Below are positions 17,394-25,002 of a DNA stretch of 64,000 nucleotides, in pieces (positions within the stretch are counted from its first letter, which is position 1; the number at the start of each line of letters is the position of its first letter). The DNA is from Rhizobium aethiopicum. Its GTDB lineage: Bacteria > Pseudomonadota > Alphaproteobacteria > Rhizobiales > Rhizobiaceae. The translations under genes were made by a program, and so were the position numbers. The notes under the pieces are model-generated. The model saw only the letters and a list, made by a program, of their open reading frames with translations. It searched no databases and had not been told where the DNA came from. Where the stretch lies: assembly GCF_014197535.1 (NCBI RefSeq), contig NZ_JACIFV010000004.1:124001-188000 (forward strand), read 5' to 3'.

Positions 17394-18416
17394 TCAGCGA
17401 CCGCGATTGAAATCGCGGCCCCTGTGGTGGTTCCGATCGTTATCATGATCATCATCACGATCACCATCTCCATCATGGTGGTGGTCGTGCCCCCGATGAT
17501 CCAGGCCGTGATTTCCCGGCTTGCCGTCGTCGTCGTGCCGGCCATGGCCTTCATGCTTATCGGGCCTATCCGGCTTATCATGATGAGGCTTGTCGTGATG
17601 AGGCTCGTCATGGTGCGGCATGTCGGGCCTGTGCGGTCGCTCCTTTTGTGGCTCGGCCTGTCTCTGTGGCGGATCCTGCCTTTGCGGAGCGGGTGCAACT
17701 GGCGGCGGCGGCCGGTCTCGATCGCTTCTTTCCGGCAACAGCGAAGCCATGTTGCATCCGCCGAGCATGCCGAGGCCACCCGAAAGCCGCTGGTTGCCGG
17801 AGAGGAAGGGCAGGGCGCGCTGGTTTCCAAGGCTGTGGAGGATGTCACGATCCACCTGGCGGGCTGACGTCATATCGCCATTCGGCTTGGCCACGACGCA
17901 GTCGCAGCGTTGCTGTAGCTGCCGGCAGCCGCCGGGGCCGCAGAAGCGGGCCGCGCCGTTCAGGAGGACGACGGCGGTGGTGCCGTCGGGGCCGACATAA
18001 AAATCGAATGCGGTGCCGCGCACGCCGATCGTGCCTGCCGGCGTCAGGATTTGATAGGCCGAGGATTTGGAATTGCCGCTGACCCAGCGGAAGGTCCCCT
18101 TGGCGGCTTTGATGGTGAGTTGCCTGACCGATTGCGAATCGTCGAAAACATATCTGTCGATGACGACGGAGGACCCCCAGCCGACCGCAAGCTTGGTGCC
18201 GTCCCTAAATACAAACTGGCCGAGCCCCGACTGCGATGTCTTGATGCGTTCGTCGCGATGAACGCTTGTGTTGACTTCGATCGGGCCGGCTTGTCCCGTT
18301 ACCTCGGTCTTGATGACGACAGCCTGGCCGACCGGCTCGGCGGCAGCCGCCAGCCCGACGCCGCAAAGCGTAAGAAATAGCGCCTGGAATAATAAACGCT
18401 GCCCCCGCATGCACAT
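17394..18416 (-). CDS. FecR-domain exported protein with His/Asp-rich C-terminal tail
   Basis: A signal peptide (about 1-26) is followed by a FecR domain (VNTSVHRDERIKTSQSGLGQ through TPAGTIGVRGTAFDFYVG, roughly 40-140) and a Cys-containing region (CGPGGCRQLQQRCDC). The last 110 residues are low-complexity: Pro/Arg/Gln-rich, then a tail dominated by His, Asp and Gly with repeated PHHDKP units. FecR domains usually sense or relay envelope signals and often occur with CHASE2 cyclases. The tail resembles metal-binding His-rich regions; that is inference. The ATG at 18416 is chosen to give a normal signal peptide, but upstream in-frame starts exist. Confidence 0.82.
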   Translation of the reverse strand: MCMRGQRLLFQALFLTLCGVGLAAAAEPVGQAVVIKTEVTGQAGPIEVNTSVHRDERIKTSQSGLGQFVFRDGTKLAVGWGSSVVIDRYVFDDSQSVRQLTIKAAKGTFRWVSGNSKSSAYQILTPAGTIGVRGTAFDFYVGPDGTTAVVLLNGAARFCGPGGCRQLQQRCDCVVAKPNGDMTSARQVDRDILHSLGNQRALPFLSGNQRLSGGLGMLGGCNMASLLPERSDRDRPPPPVAPAPQRQDPPQRQAEPQKERPHRPDMPHHDEPHHDKPHHDKPDRPDKHEGHGRHDDDGKPGNHGLDHRGHDHHHDGDGDRDDDHDNDRNHHRGRDFNRGR

Positions 18417-18725
18417 GATACACCAATCCCGGCAAGGGGGAAAAATTAACATCTCGGCAACTTCTTGTCTGTTCGCCCTCTTGGGTTAGGGGCAGCCCTG
18501 CCGGCAGCTGGAAGCGCGGACCTTCGCAAGATCCTGCGGGATGATGTTCGTTTGGGTTTGGGAAGCGGCGCTTGACACCATCGGAAATTGCGCAGTTTTC
18601 GACACGATGTCGTTCAGTGTCAAAAGCGAAGCTCTCGCGCGTCGCAAAAGAGCCGTTGTGCCGCATTTGGATTTGCGATTTGTATGGGTGCGAGAACAGC
18701 CCTTGCCCGAAGGAGAAGAAGGCGG

Positions 18726-19979
18726 ATGCGGAAATATTCGGTTTTTGCCGTGGCGCGGGAGGCCCTTCGCGGCCACAGAGGTTGGGAGAAGCAGTGGACT
18801 TCGCCGGAACCGCGCGCCGAGTACGATGTCGTTATTATCGGCGCTGGCGGACATGGCTTGGGAGCCGCCTATTATCTTGCCAAGGAGCACGGCGTCACCA
18901 ATGTGGCGGTGATCGAGAAGGGCTGGCTCGGCGGCGGCAATACCGGGCGCAATACCACCATCATCCGTTCGAATTATCTCTATGAAGAGAGCATGCACAT
19001 TTACGAGCATTCGATGAAGCTCTGGGAAGGGCTTTCACAGGAGCTCAACTACAATGTGATGTATTCGCCGCGCGGCGTGATGATGCTCTCACACAATATT
19101 CACGACCAGCAGTCGTTCAAGCGACACATCCACGCCAACCGGCTCTACGGCATCGACAATGAATGGCTGACGCCGGAGCAGGCGAAGGCCTATTGTCCGC
19201 CGCTCGATATCTCCGCCAGCGCGCGCTATCCGATCAACGGTGCGGCGCTGCAGCGGCGCGGCGGTACGGCGCGGCACGATGCGGTGGCCTGGGGATATGC
19301 GCGGGCAGCCTCCGATCGAGGCGTGCACATCATCCAGAACTGCGAAGTGACCGGCATCCGCCGCGGTCCGGACGGACGGGTGACCGGGGTCGAGACCTCG
19401 CGCGGCTTCATCGGCGCCAGAAAGGTCGGCGTATCGGCCGCGGGCCACACCTCGACAATCATGAAGATGGCGGATGTGCGCGTGCCGCTGCAGTCGAGCC
19501 CGCTGCAGGCGCTGGTTTCCGAACCGCTGAAGCCGATTTTCCCCTGCGTCGTCATGTCGAACACGGTGCATGCCTACATCTCGCAGTCCGACAAGGGCGA
19601 GCTCGTCATCGGCGCCGGCACCGACCAGTATAATTCCTACTCCCAGACCGGCGGGCTGCAGATCATTACGCATACGCTCGACGCCATCTGCGAACTCTTC
19701 CCGATGTTCCGGCGCGTCAAGATGATGCGGCAATGGGGCGGCATCGTCGACAATACCCCCGATCGTTCGGCAATCCAGTCGAAGACGCCGGTTCCCGGGC
19801 TTTACGTCAATTGCGGCTGGGGCACCGGCGGCTTCAAGGCGACGCCGGGCTCGGCCAATCTCTTTGCGCATCTGATCGCCCGCGATGAAGCGCACAAGTT
19901 CAATGCCGGCCTGACGCTGGAACGCTTCCGCAGCGGCCGGCTGATCGATGAAGCGGCGGCTGCGGCGGTGGCGCACTGA
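18726..19979 (+). CDS. soxB: Sarcosine oxidase subunit beta
   Basis: This is the flavoprotein subunit of heterotetrameric sarcosine oxidase, which oxidises sarcosine to glycine and a one-carbon unit with release of hydrogen peroxide. The 417 residues contain the FAD-binding VVIIGAGGHGLGAAYYLA, the GNTGRNTTIIRSNYL segment, and TARHDAVAWGYARAA, whose His (about residue 184) is in the position that carries covalent FMN in characterised enzymes. The start at 18726 has AAGGAG upstream and gives the family N-terminus MRKYSVFAVAREAL. It leads the soxBDAG operon. A 270-bp leader lies upstream. Confidence 0.96.
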   Translation: MRKYSVFAVAREALRGHRGWEKQWTSPEPRAEYDVVIIGAGGHGLGAAYYLAKEHGVTNVAVIEKGWLGGGNTGRNTTIIRSNYLYEESMHIYEHSMKLWEGLSQELNYNVMYSPRGVMMLSHNIHDQQSFKRHIHANRLYGIDNEWLTPEQAKAYCPPLDISASARYPINGAALQRRGGTARHDAVAWGYARAASDRGVHIIQNCEVTGIRRGPDGRVTGVETSRGFIGARKVGVSAAGHTSTIMKMADVRVPLQSSPLQALVSEPLKPIFPCVVMSNTVHAYISQSDKGELVIGAGTDQYNSYSQTGGLQIITHTLDAICELFPMFRRVKMMRQWGGIVDNTPDRSAIQSKTPVPGLYVNCGWGTGGFKATPGSANLFAHLIARDEAHKFNAGLTLERFRSGRLIDEAAAAAVAH

Positions 19980-20023
19980 TGATGAACGTGTTCGCTCAGA
20001 TGCCCGCTTCTTTCGTTATTTAC

Positions 20024-20070
20024 GCCCTCATCCGCCTTGAAAGCACCTTTTCCCTGCTGGGGAGAAGGGG
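20024..20070. repeat. Degenerate intergenic palindromic repeat between soxB and soxD
   Basis: The stretch reads CCCTCATCCG, then CACCTTTTCCC, then GGGGAGAAGG. This matches, with decay, a palindromic element that I recall as abundant between genes in Rhizobium, Brucella and relatives. It sits in the only sizeable gap of the sox operon and ends against the soxD ribosome site. Only one copy is visible, so the assignment rests on memory. Confidence 0.45.
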
Positions 20071-20088
20071 AGGAGAAGGAAATCTCAC

Positions 20089-20430
20089 ATGCTGCTGATC
20101 CATTGCCCTTATTGTCAGGAAGAGCGTTCCGAGCTCGAATTCCGCGGCGCGGGTGACGCGCATATCGTGCGGCCGGCCGACATCGCCTCGATTTCGGACG
20201 AGGAATTCGAAGAGTATTTCTTTCTGCGCGACAACCCGAAGGGGCTGATCTTCGAGCGCTGGCGGCATATTCACGGCTGCGGCCGCTTCTTCAACGCGGC
20301 GCGCGATACGGTGAGCGACAAGTTCATCATGACCTATAAGGCAGGCGAGCCGAAGCCGCGGATCGGTGCCGAGGCCGAACAGCACGGGCCAGTCGAGACC
20401 TATGAAGCCGTGGAAGGAGAGGCGCAATGA
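20089..20430 (+). CDS. soxD: Sarcosine oxidase subunit delta
   Basis: The small 113-residue subunit binds structural zinc in the TSOX complex. Ligands are visible as Cys6 and Cys9 (HCPYC) and the later His60 and Cys64 (WRHIHGCGRFF). DNPKGLIFERW is also typical. GGAGAAGGA lies about ten bases before the ATG. The stop overlaps the soxA start in ATGA, implying translational coupling with the alpha subunit. Confidence 0.96.
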   Translation: MLLIHCPYCQEERSELEFRGAGDAHIVRPADIASISDEEFEEYFFLRDNPKGLIFERWRHIHGCGRFFNAARDTVSDKFIMTYKAGEPKPRIGAEAEQHGPVETYEAVEGEAQ

Positions 20431-23420
20431 GCGGCGCAAATCGTATCGTCGGCAAGGGGCGTCTGACGCCTGCAAAGACCGCGCGCTTCAGCTTCGACGG
20501 CCAGAGCTATACGGCGCTCGAAGGCGATACCGTCGCCTCGGCGCTGATCGCCAACGGCATTCATCTCGTCGGCCGTTCGTTCAAATATCACCGGGCGCGC
20601 GGCATCCTCTCGGCAGGGGCCGAAGAGCCGAACGCGCTGATCGACGTCGCCCGCGACAAGGCGCGTAAGCAGCCGAACGTGCGCGCCACGGTGCAGGAAA
20701 TCTTCGACGGCATGATCGTCCAGTCGCAGAACCGCTGGCCCTCGCTGGCCTACGATGTCGGTGCGGTCAACAACCTGATGTCGCCGTTCTTCGCCGCCGG
20801 CTTCTATTACAAGACCTTCATGTGGCCGCGCTCCGCCTGGAAACACGTCTACGAGCCGTTCATCCGCCGCGCTGCCGGCCTCGGCGTCGCACCGACGGAA
20901 GAGGATCCGGACCATTATGCCAGCCGCTACGCCCATTGCGATGTGCTGGTGGTCGGCGCCGGTGTTGCCGGGCTTTCGGCGGCGCTGGCCGCGGCCGAGA
21001 CCGGCGCGAAGGTGATCCTCTGCGACGAGCAGGCGGAAGCCGGCGGGGCGCTGCGCTACGATGCCGGCGTCAGGATCGACGGACAGGATGGTTACGCCTG
21101 GGCGCAGAAAACCGTGGCGCGGCTGAAGGCGATGGACAATGTCCAAGTCCTCATCCGCACGACCGCCTTCGGTTACTACAACCACAATTTCGTCGGCCTT
21201 GCCGAACGCGTCACCGATCATATCGCCAAACCATCGAGCGATCTGCCGCGCGAGCGGCTGTGGCAGGTCCGCGCCAAGCGGGTGATCCTCGCCAACGGCG
21301 CGATCGAACGGCACATGGTATTTCCGAACAACGACCGGCCCGGCATCATGCTGGCTTCGGCGGGGCGGATGTATCTCAATCACTACGGTGTCGCCGTCGG
21401 AAGCAATGTCGGCATCTATACGGCGCATGACTCGGCCTATGAGGCAGCTTTCGATCTCAAGCGAGCTGGTGTTACGGTGGCCGCCATTGTCGATTGCAGA
21501 CAGGCGCCGGGAGCGGCGGTGCTGGCAGAGGCGCGTTCGCTCGGCATCGATGTTCTCACCGGCCAGTCGGTCATCAATACAGCGGGACGGCTGCGCATCT
21601 CGTCGATGACAGTGACGCGCAACGGCGGCGGTTCGCCGCGGAAGATCGCGGTCGATGCGCTTCTGGTTTCGGCCGGCTGGACGCCATCCGTGCATCTGTT
21701 CTCGCAGTCGCGCGGCAAGGTGGCCTTCGAAGCGGAAAGTCAGCGCTTCCTGCCCGGTACCTATGCGCAGGATTGCCTGTCGGTCGGCGCCTGCAACGGC
21801 ACAGACGACCTGCAGCGGACGGTCGAGGAATCGCTTGCCGCCGGCGAGCTGATGGCGCAGGCCGCCGGCAAGAGCGGCGGCGGGAAAATCACGATCTCGG
21901 CCGAGCAGCCCTATGACTGGACCGGCGGGATGATCGGCGCTGCCGAAGGCGCCGGGCCGAAGACAAACGCCAAGGCCTTCATCGATTTCCAGCACGATGT
22001 CTGCGCCAAGGATATCCGCCTTGCCGTGCGCGAAGGCATGCACTCGATCGAGCATATCAAGCGGTTCACGACCAATGGCATGGCCTCGGACCAGGGCAAG
22101 CTTTCCAACATGCATGGCCTGGCGATTGCCGCGGAAATGCTTGGCAAGGAAATCCCGCGTGTCGGTCTCACCACCTTCCGCGCGCCCTATACGCCGGTGA
22201 CGTATGGTACGCTGATCGGCCATTCGCGCGGAAAGCTGTTCGATCCGACGCGCAAGACGCCGCTGCACGGCTGGGAAGAAGCCCATGGCGCTGTTTTCGA
22301 GGATGTCGGCAATTGGAAACGCGCCTGGTTCTATCCGCGCTCGGGTGAGAACATGCATCAGGCGGTTGCGCGCGAGTGCCGGACGGCCCGCGAGTCGGCA
22401 GGTATCTTCGATGCCTCGACCCTCGGCAAGATCGAGGTTGTTGGCCCGGATGCGGCGAAATTCCTCAATCTCATCTACACCAATGCCTGGGACACGCTGA
22501 AGCCCGGCAAGGCGCGCTACGGCATCATGACGCGTGAGGACGGCTTCGTTTATGACGATGGCGTCGTCGGTCGCCTGGCGGAGGATCGTTTCCATGTGAC
22601 GACGACGACCGGCGGAGCGCCGCGTGTTCTCCATCACATGGAAGATTACCTGCAGACGGAATTCCCGGATCTGAAGGTGTGGCTGACCTCGGTGACCGAA
22701 CAATGGGCTGTCATCGCCGTACAGGGGCCGAAGGCGCGCGAGATCGTCGAGCCTCTCGTTGAAGGCGTCGATCTTTCCAACGAGGCCTTCCCGCATATGA
22801 GCGTTGCCGAGTGCACGGTCTGCGGCGTGCCGGCGCGGCTCTTCCGCGTGTCCTTCACCGGTGAAATCGGTTTCGAAATCAACGTGCCGGCCGATTACGG
22901 CCAGTCGGTGCTCGAAGCGGTCTGGGCCAATGCCGAACCGCTCGGCGCCTGCGTCTACGGCACCGAGACGATGCACGTTCTTCGCGCCGAGAAGGGCTAT
23001 ATCATCGTCGGCCAAGATACCGACGGGACCGTGACCCCTGACGACGCGGGCGTCGCCTGGGCCGTTTCGAAGAAGAAGAAGGACTTCGTCGGCATTCGCG
23101 GGCTGCAGCGGCCGGACCTCGTCAAGGAGGGGCGCAAGCAGCTCGTCGGACTCGTTACCAAGGATCCGAAGCTGGTGCTCGAAGAAGGCGCGCAGGTGGT
23201 CGCGAGCCCGAACGAGCCGAAGCCGATGACGATGCTCGGCCATGTCACATCGGCCTATTGGTCGGAAAGTTGCGGCAGATCGATCGCCTTCGCGCTGGTC
23301 GCCGGCGGCCGGGCGCGAATGGGCGAGACGCTTTATGTGCCGATGCCGGACCGGACGATCGCCGTCGAAGTGACGGATCTGGTGTTCTTTGACAAGGAAG
23401 GAGGCCGCATCCATGGCTGA
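20427..23420 (+). CDS. soxA: Sarcosine oxidase subunit alpha
   Basis: The 997-residue alpha subunit binds NAD+ and tetrahydrofolate. Order of domains: an N-terminal ferredoxin-like domain (about 10-100; RFSFDGQSYTALEGDTVASA), a dinucleotide-binding domain with VVGAGVAGLSAALAAAETGA (about 172), further oxidoreductase sequence to about 590, and a C-terminal GcvT-like aminomethyltransferase domain (about 610-990; FDASTLGKIEVVGPDAAKFL and SFTGEIGFEINVP). The GcvT-like domain lets the enzyme transfer the one-carbon unit to folate rather than release formaldehyde. Length and order match known TSOX alpha chains. Confidence 0.97.
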   Translation: MSGANRIVGKGRLTPAKTARFSFDGQSYTALEGDTVASALIANGIHLVGRSFKYHRARGILSAGAEEPNALIDVARDKARKQPNVRATVQEIFDGMIVQSQNRWPSLAYDVGAVNNLMSPFFAAGFYYKTFMWPRSAWKHVYEPFIRRAAGLGVAPTEEDPDHYASRYAHCDVLVVGAGVAGLSAALAAAETGAKVILCDEQAEAGGALRYDAGVRIDGQDGYAWAQKTVARLKAMDNVQVLIRTTAFGYYNHNFVGLAERVTDHIAKPSSDLPRERLWQVRAKRVILANGAIERHMVFPNNDRPGIMLASAGRMYLNHYGVAVGSNVGIYTAHDSAYEAAFDLKRAGVTVAAIVDCRQAPGAAVLAEARSLGIDVLTGQSVINTAGRLRISSMTVTRNGGGSPRKIAVDALLVSAGWTPSVHLFSQSRGKVAFEAESQRFLPGTYAQDCLSVGACNGTDDLQRTVEESLAAGELMAQAAGKSGGGKITISAEQPYDWTGGMIGAAEGAGPKTNAKAFIDFQHDVCAKDIRLAVREGMHSIEHIKRFTTNGMASDQGKLSNMHGLAIAAEMLGKEIPRVGLTTFRAPYTPVTYGTLIGHSRGKLFDPTRKTPLHGWEEAHGAVFEDVGNWKRAWFYPRSGENMHQAVARECRTARESAGIFDASTLGKIEVVGPDAAKFLNLIYTNAWDTLKPGKARYGIMTREDGFVYDDGVVGRLAEDRFHVTTTTGGAPRVLHHMEDYLQTEFPDLKVWLTSVTEQWAVIAVQGPKAREIVEPLVEGVDLSNEAFPHMSVAECTVCGVPARLFRVSFTGEIGFEINVPADYGQSVLEAVWANAEPLGACVYGTETMHVLRAEKGYIIVGQDTDGTVTPDDAGVAWAVSKKKKDFVGIRGLQRPDLVKEGRKQLVGLVTKDPKLVLEEGAQVVASPNEPKPMTMLGHVTSAYWSESCGRSIAFALVAGGRARMGETLYVPMPDRTIAVEVTDLVFFDKEGGRIHG

Positions 23421-23961
23421 TGTCGCAATTCGCAAGCCGGCGCTGGCCGGCCGTCTCGGCGGCTCCGCCACAGTGCGCCTGACCGTCGCACCGCCCGCAA
23501 GCCGCGTGGCGCTGCGCGCGCCAGCGGGGTCGCTCAAAGCACTTTCTTTGGCTCTCGGCCTGTCTGTGCCGACCACTCCGAAAACGTCCGGCCGCGCCGC
23601 TGCGCGCTCGGCGCTCTGGATCGGGCCGGACGAGTGGCTGTTGATCGACGAAGCGGGCGGCGATCTGATGGCGGCATGTTCCAGCGCCGGCGCGCTGCAT
23701 TCCGCGACAGACGTCTCCCACCGCAACGTGGCGGTCATCGTTTCCGGGCCGGGTGCGGAGCCCACGCTTGCGGCCGGCTGCCCGCAGGATCTGTCGCTGT
23801 CGTCCTTTCCAGTCGGCGCGGCATCGCGCACGGTCTTCGGCAAAGCGGAGATCGTGCTTTTCCGTACGGAAGAAGACACGTTCCGGGTGGAGTGCTGGCG
23901 GTCGTTTTCCGATTACGTCTTCGGGCTCTTGGCCGAGGCGGCGGAAGATGCCGGGCACTGA
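23413..23961 (+). CDS. soxG: Sarcosine oxidase subunit gamma
   Basis: The gamma subunit is a GcvT-like fragment that completes the complex. The 182 residues include ALWIGPDEWLLIDEAGGD, DVSHRNVAVIVSGPGAEPTL and ECWRSFSDYVFGLLAEA, typical of SoxG. The ATG at 23413 lies inside the end of soxA (8-bp overlap) with GGAGG ten bases upstream. It is the last gene of soxBDAG. Confidence 0.94.
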   Translation: MADVAIRKPALAGRLGGSATVRLTVAPPASRVALRAPAGSLKALSLALGLSVPTTPKTSGRAAARSALWIGPDEWLLIDEAGGDLMAACSSAGALHSATDVSHRNVAVIVSGPGAEPTLAAGCPQDLSLSSFPVGAASRTVFGKAEIVLFRTEEDTFRVECWRSFSDYVFGLLAEAAEDAGH

Positions 23962-24009
23962 GGCCGGGCTGATCGCAACTGCATAAGTGCTTATTCAGGG
24001 GATAGGCGA

Positions 24010-24408
24010 ATGCTGCACCATGCCTCCCTCGGTGTTTCCGATATCGAACGGTCGGCGGCATTTTACGATGCCGCCCTTGCCGCGCTCGGTTATGTCAGGG
24101 TCTGGGACGATATCAGGCCGGGAGAAACAGACCAGGCAATCGGCTACGGCCTTCCGGGCGGCGGGGACAAGCTGGCGATCAAACATCGGCCTGATGGCCA
24201 GCGTCCGCCGGGTTCGGGTTTTCATCTGGCATTTGCCGCACCAAGTCGCCAAGCGGTTGACGGGTTTCATGCGGCGGCAATCGCGCATGGCGGCCGTGAC
24301 AACGGCGCTCCAGGTCTGAGGCCCCACTATGGCGAGCATTATTATGCTGCCTTCGTAATCGATCCGGACGGACATGCTCTCGAAGCGGTGATCAATTCAC
24401 CGGAATAA
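24010..24408 (+). CDS. VOC-superfamily (glyoxalase-like) protein
   Basis: The 132-residue protein is a single vicinal-oxygen-chelate fold: HHASLGVSDIERSAAFYDAALAALGY at the start, SGFHLAFAAPSRQAVD in the middle, and AAFVIDPDGHALEAV at the end. His4, His in GFHLAF and Glu near the end are plausible metal ligands. Members include glyoxalases, dioxygenases and resistance proteins, so the substrate is open. It follows soxG by 48 bp on the same strand, which could mean co-transcription. Confidence 0.85.
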   Translation: MLHHASLGVSDIERSAAFYDAALAALGYVRVWDDIRPGETDQAIGYGLPGGGDKLAIKHRPDGQRPPGSGFHLAFAAPSRQAVDGFHAAAIAHGGRDNGAPGLRPHYGEHYYAAFVIDPDGHALEAVINSPE

Positions 24409-24424
24409 CAAGAGCCTCGATTGC

Positions 24425-24913
24425 CTACGCGTCTTCCGGGCGGTCCTTCGGATCGAACTGGATGATGGTGATCCATCTTGCCGTCAGCGCCGGCTTCTTC
24501 TCGTTTTCGATTTCGATCGTCACGTCATAGGTAGTCATCAGCATGCCGCCGCCGCGGAAGCGGGCGTCGGAGAGCAGAAAGCGGCCGCGCACGCGGGCGC
24601 CGCTCTTGACAGGCGTCATGAAGCGGACGCGGTCGAAGCCGTAGTTGATGCCCATGGTCTGCTCGCGCACTTTCGGCAGGCAATTGTAGTTCATCGCCGA
24701 CAGCAGGGACAGCGTCAGGAAACCATGGGCAATGGTGCCGCCGAAGGGGCTTTCGGCTGCCGCGCGCTCGGGATCGACATGAATGAACTGATGGTCGTCG
24801 GTCGCCCCCGCAAAGGCGTCGATCATTGTCTGATCGACGGTGATCCAATCTGAAAGACCCGTTTCCATGCCGATCAATCCCCGCACGTCGGAGAGTGAAA
24901 TTTCCGTGACCAT
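24425..24913 (-). CDS. MaoC-family (NodN-like) dehydratase/hydratase
   Basis: The 162-residue protein has the hot-dog-fold MaoC hydratase signature: SDWITVDQTMIDAFAGATDD followed by HQFIHVDPERA, then FGGTIAHGFLTLSLLSAM. Asp and His of the DDHQFIH segment are the expected active-site residues for hydrating enoyl thioesters. The same layout occurs in the rhizobial nodulation protein NodN, whose role is not settled; nothing ties this copy to nodulation. The ATG at 24913 is preferred because GAGGAA lies seven bases upstream. Confidence 0.87.
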   Translation of the reverse strand: MVTEISLSDVRGLIGMETGLSDWITVDQTMIDAFAGATDDHQFIHVDPERAAAESPFGGTIAHGFLTLSLLSAMNYNCLPKVREQTMGINYGFDRVRFMTPVKSGARVRGRFLLSDARFRGGGMLMTTYDVTIEIENEKKPALTARWITIIQFDPKDRPEDA

Positions 24914-25002
24914 GAATTCCTCGTGAGAAAAGCCGCCGGGCAAAGCCTTATCGTGCATTTATGACGATTGCGACAAGGATTTGCGTGAGTGGGGGGAGGC
25001 GG

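Noticed and set aside
20400..23879. A 1159-residue minus-strand open frame
   Set aside because: It is antisense to soxA and soxG, with composition typical of a GC-rich shadow frame (Arg, Asp and His repeats) and no motif.
24425..24913. Calling the MaoC-like gene nodN
   Set aside because: The resemblance is to the general NodN/MaoC hydratase family. No nod genes or nod-box are near, so a nodulation name is not justified.
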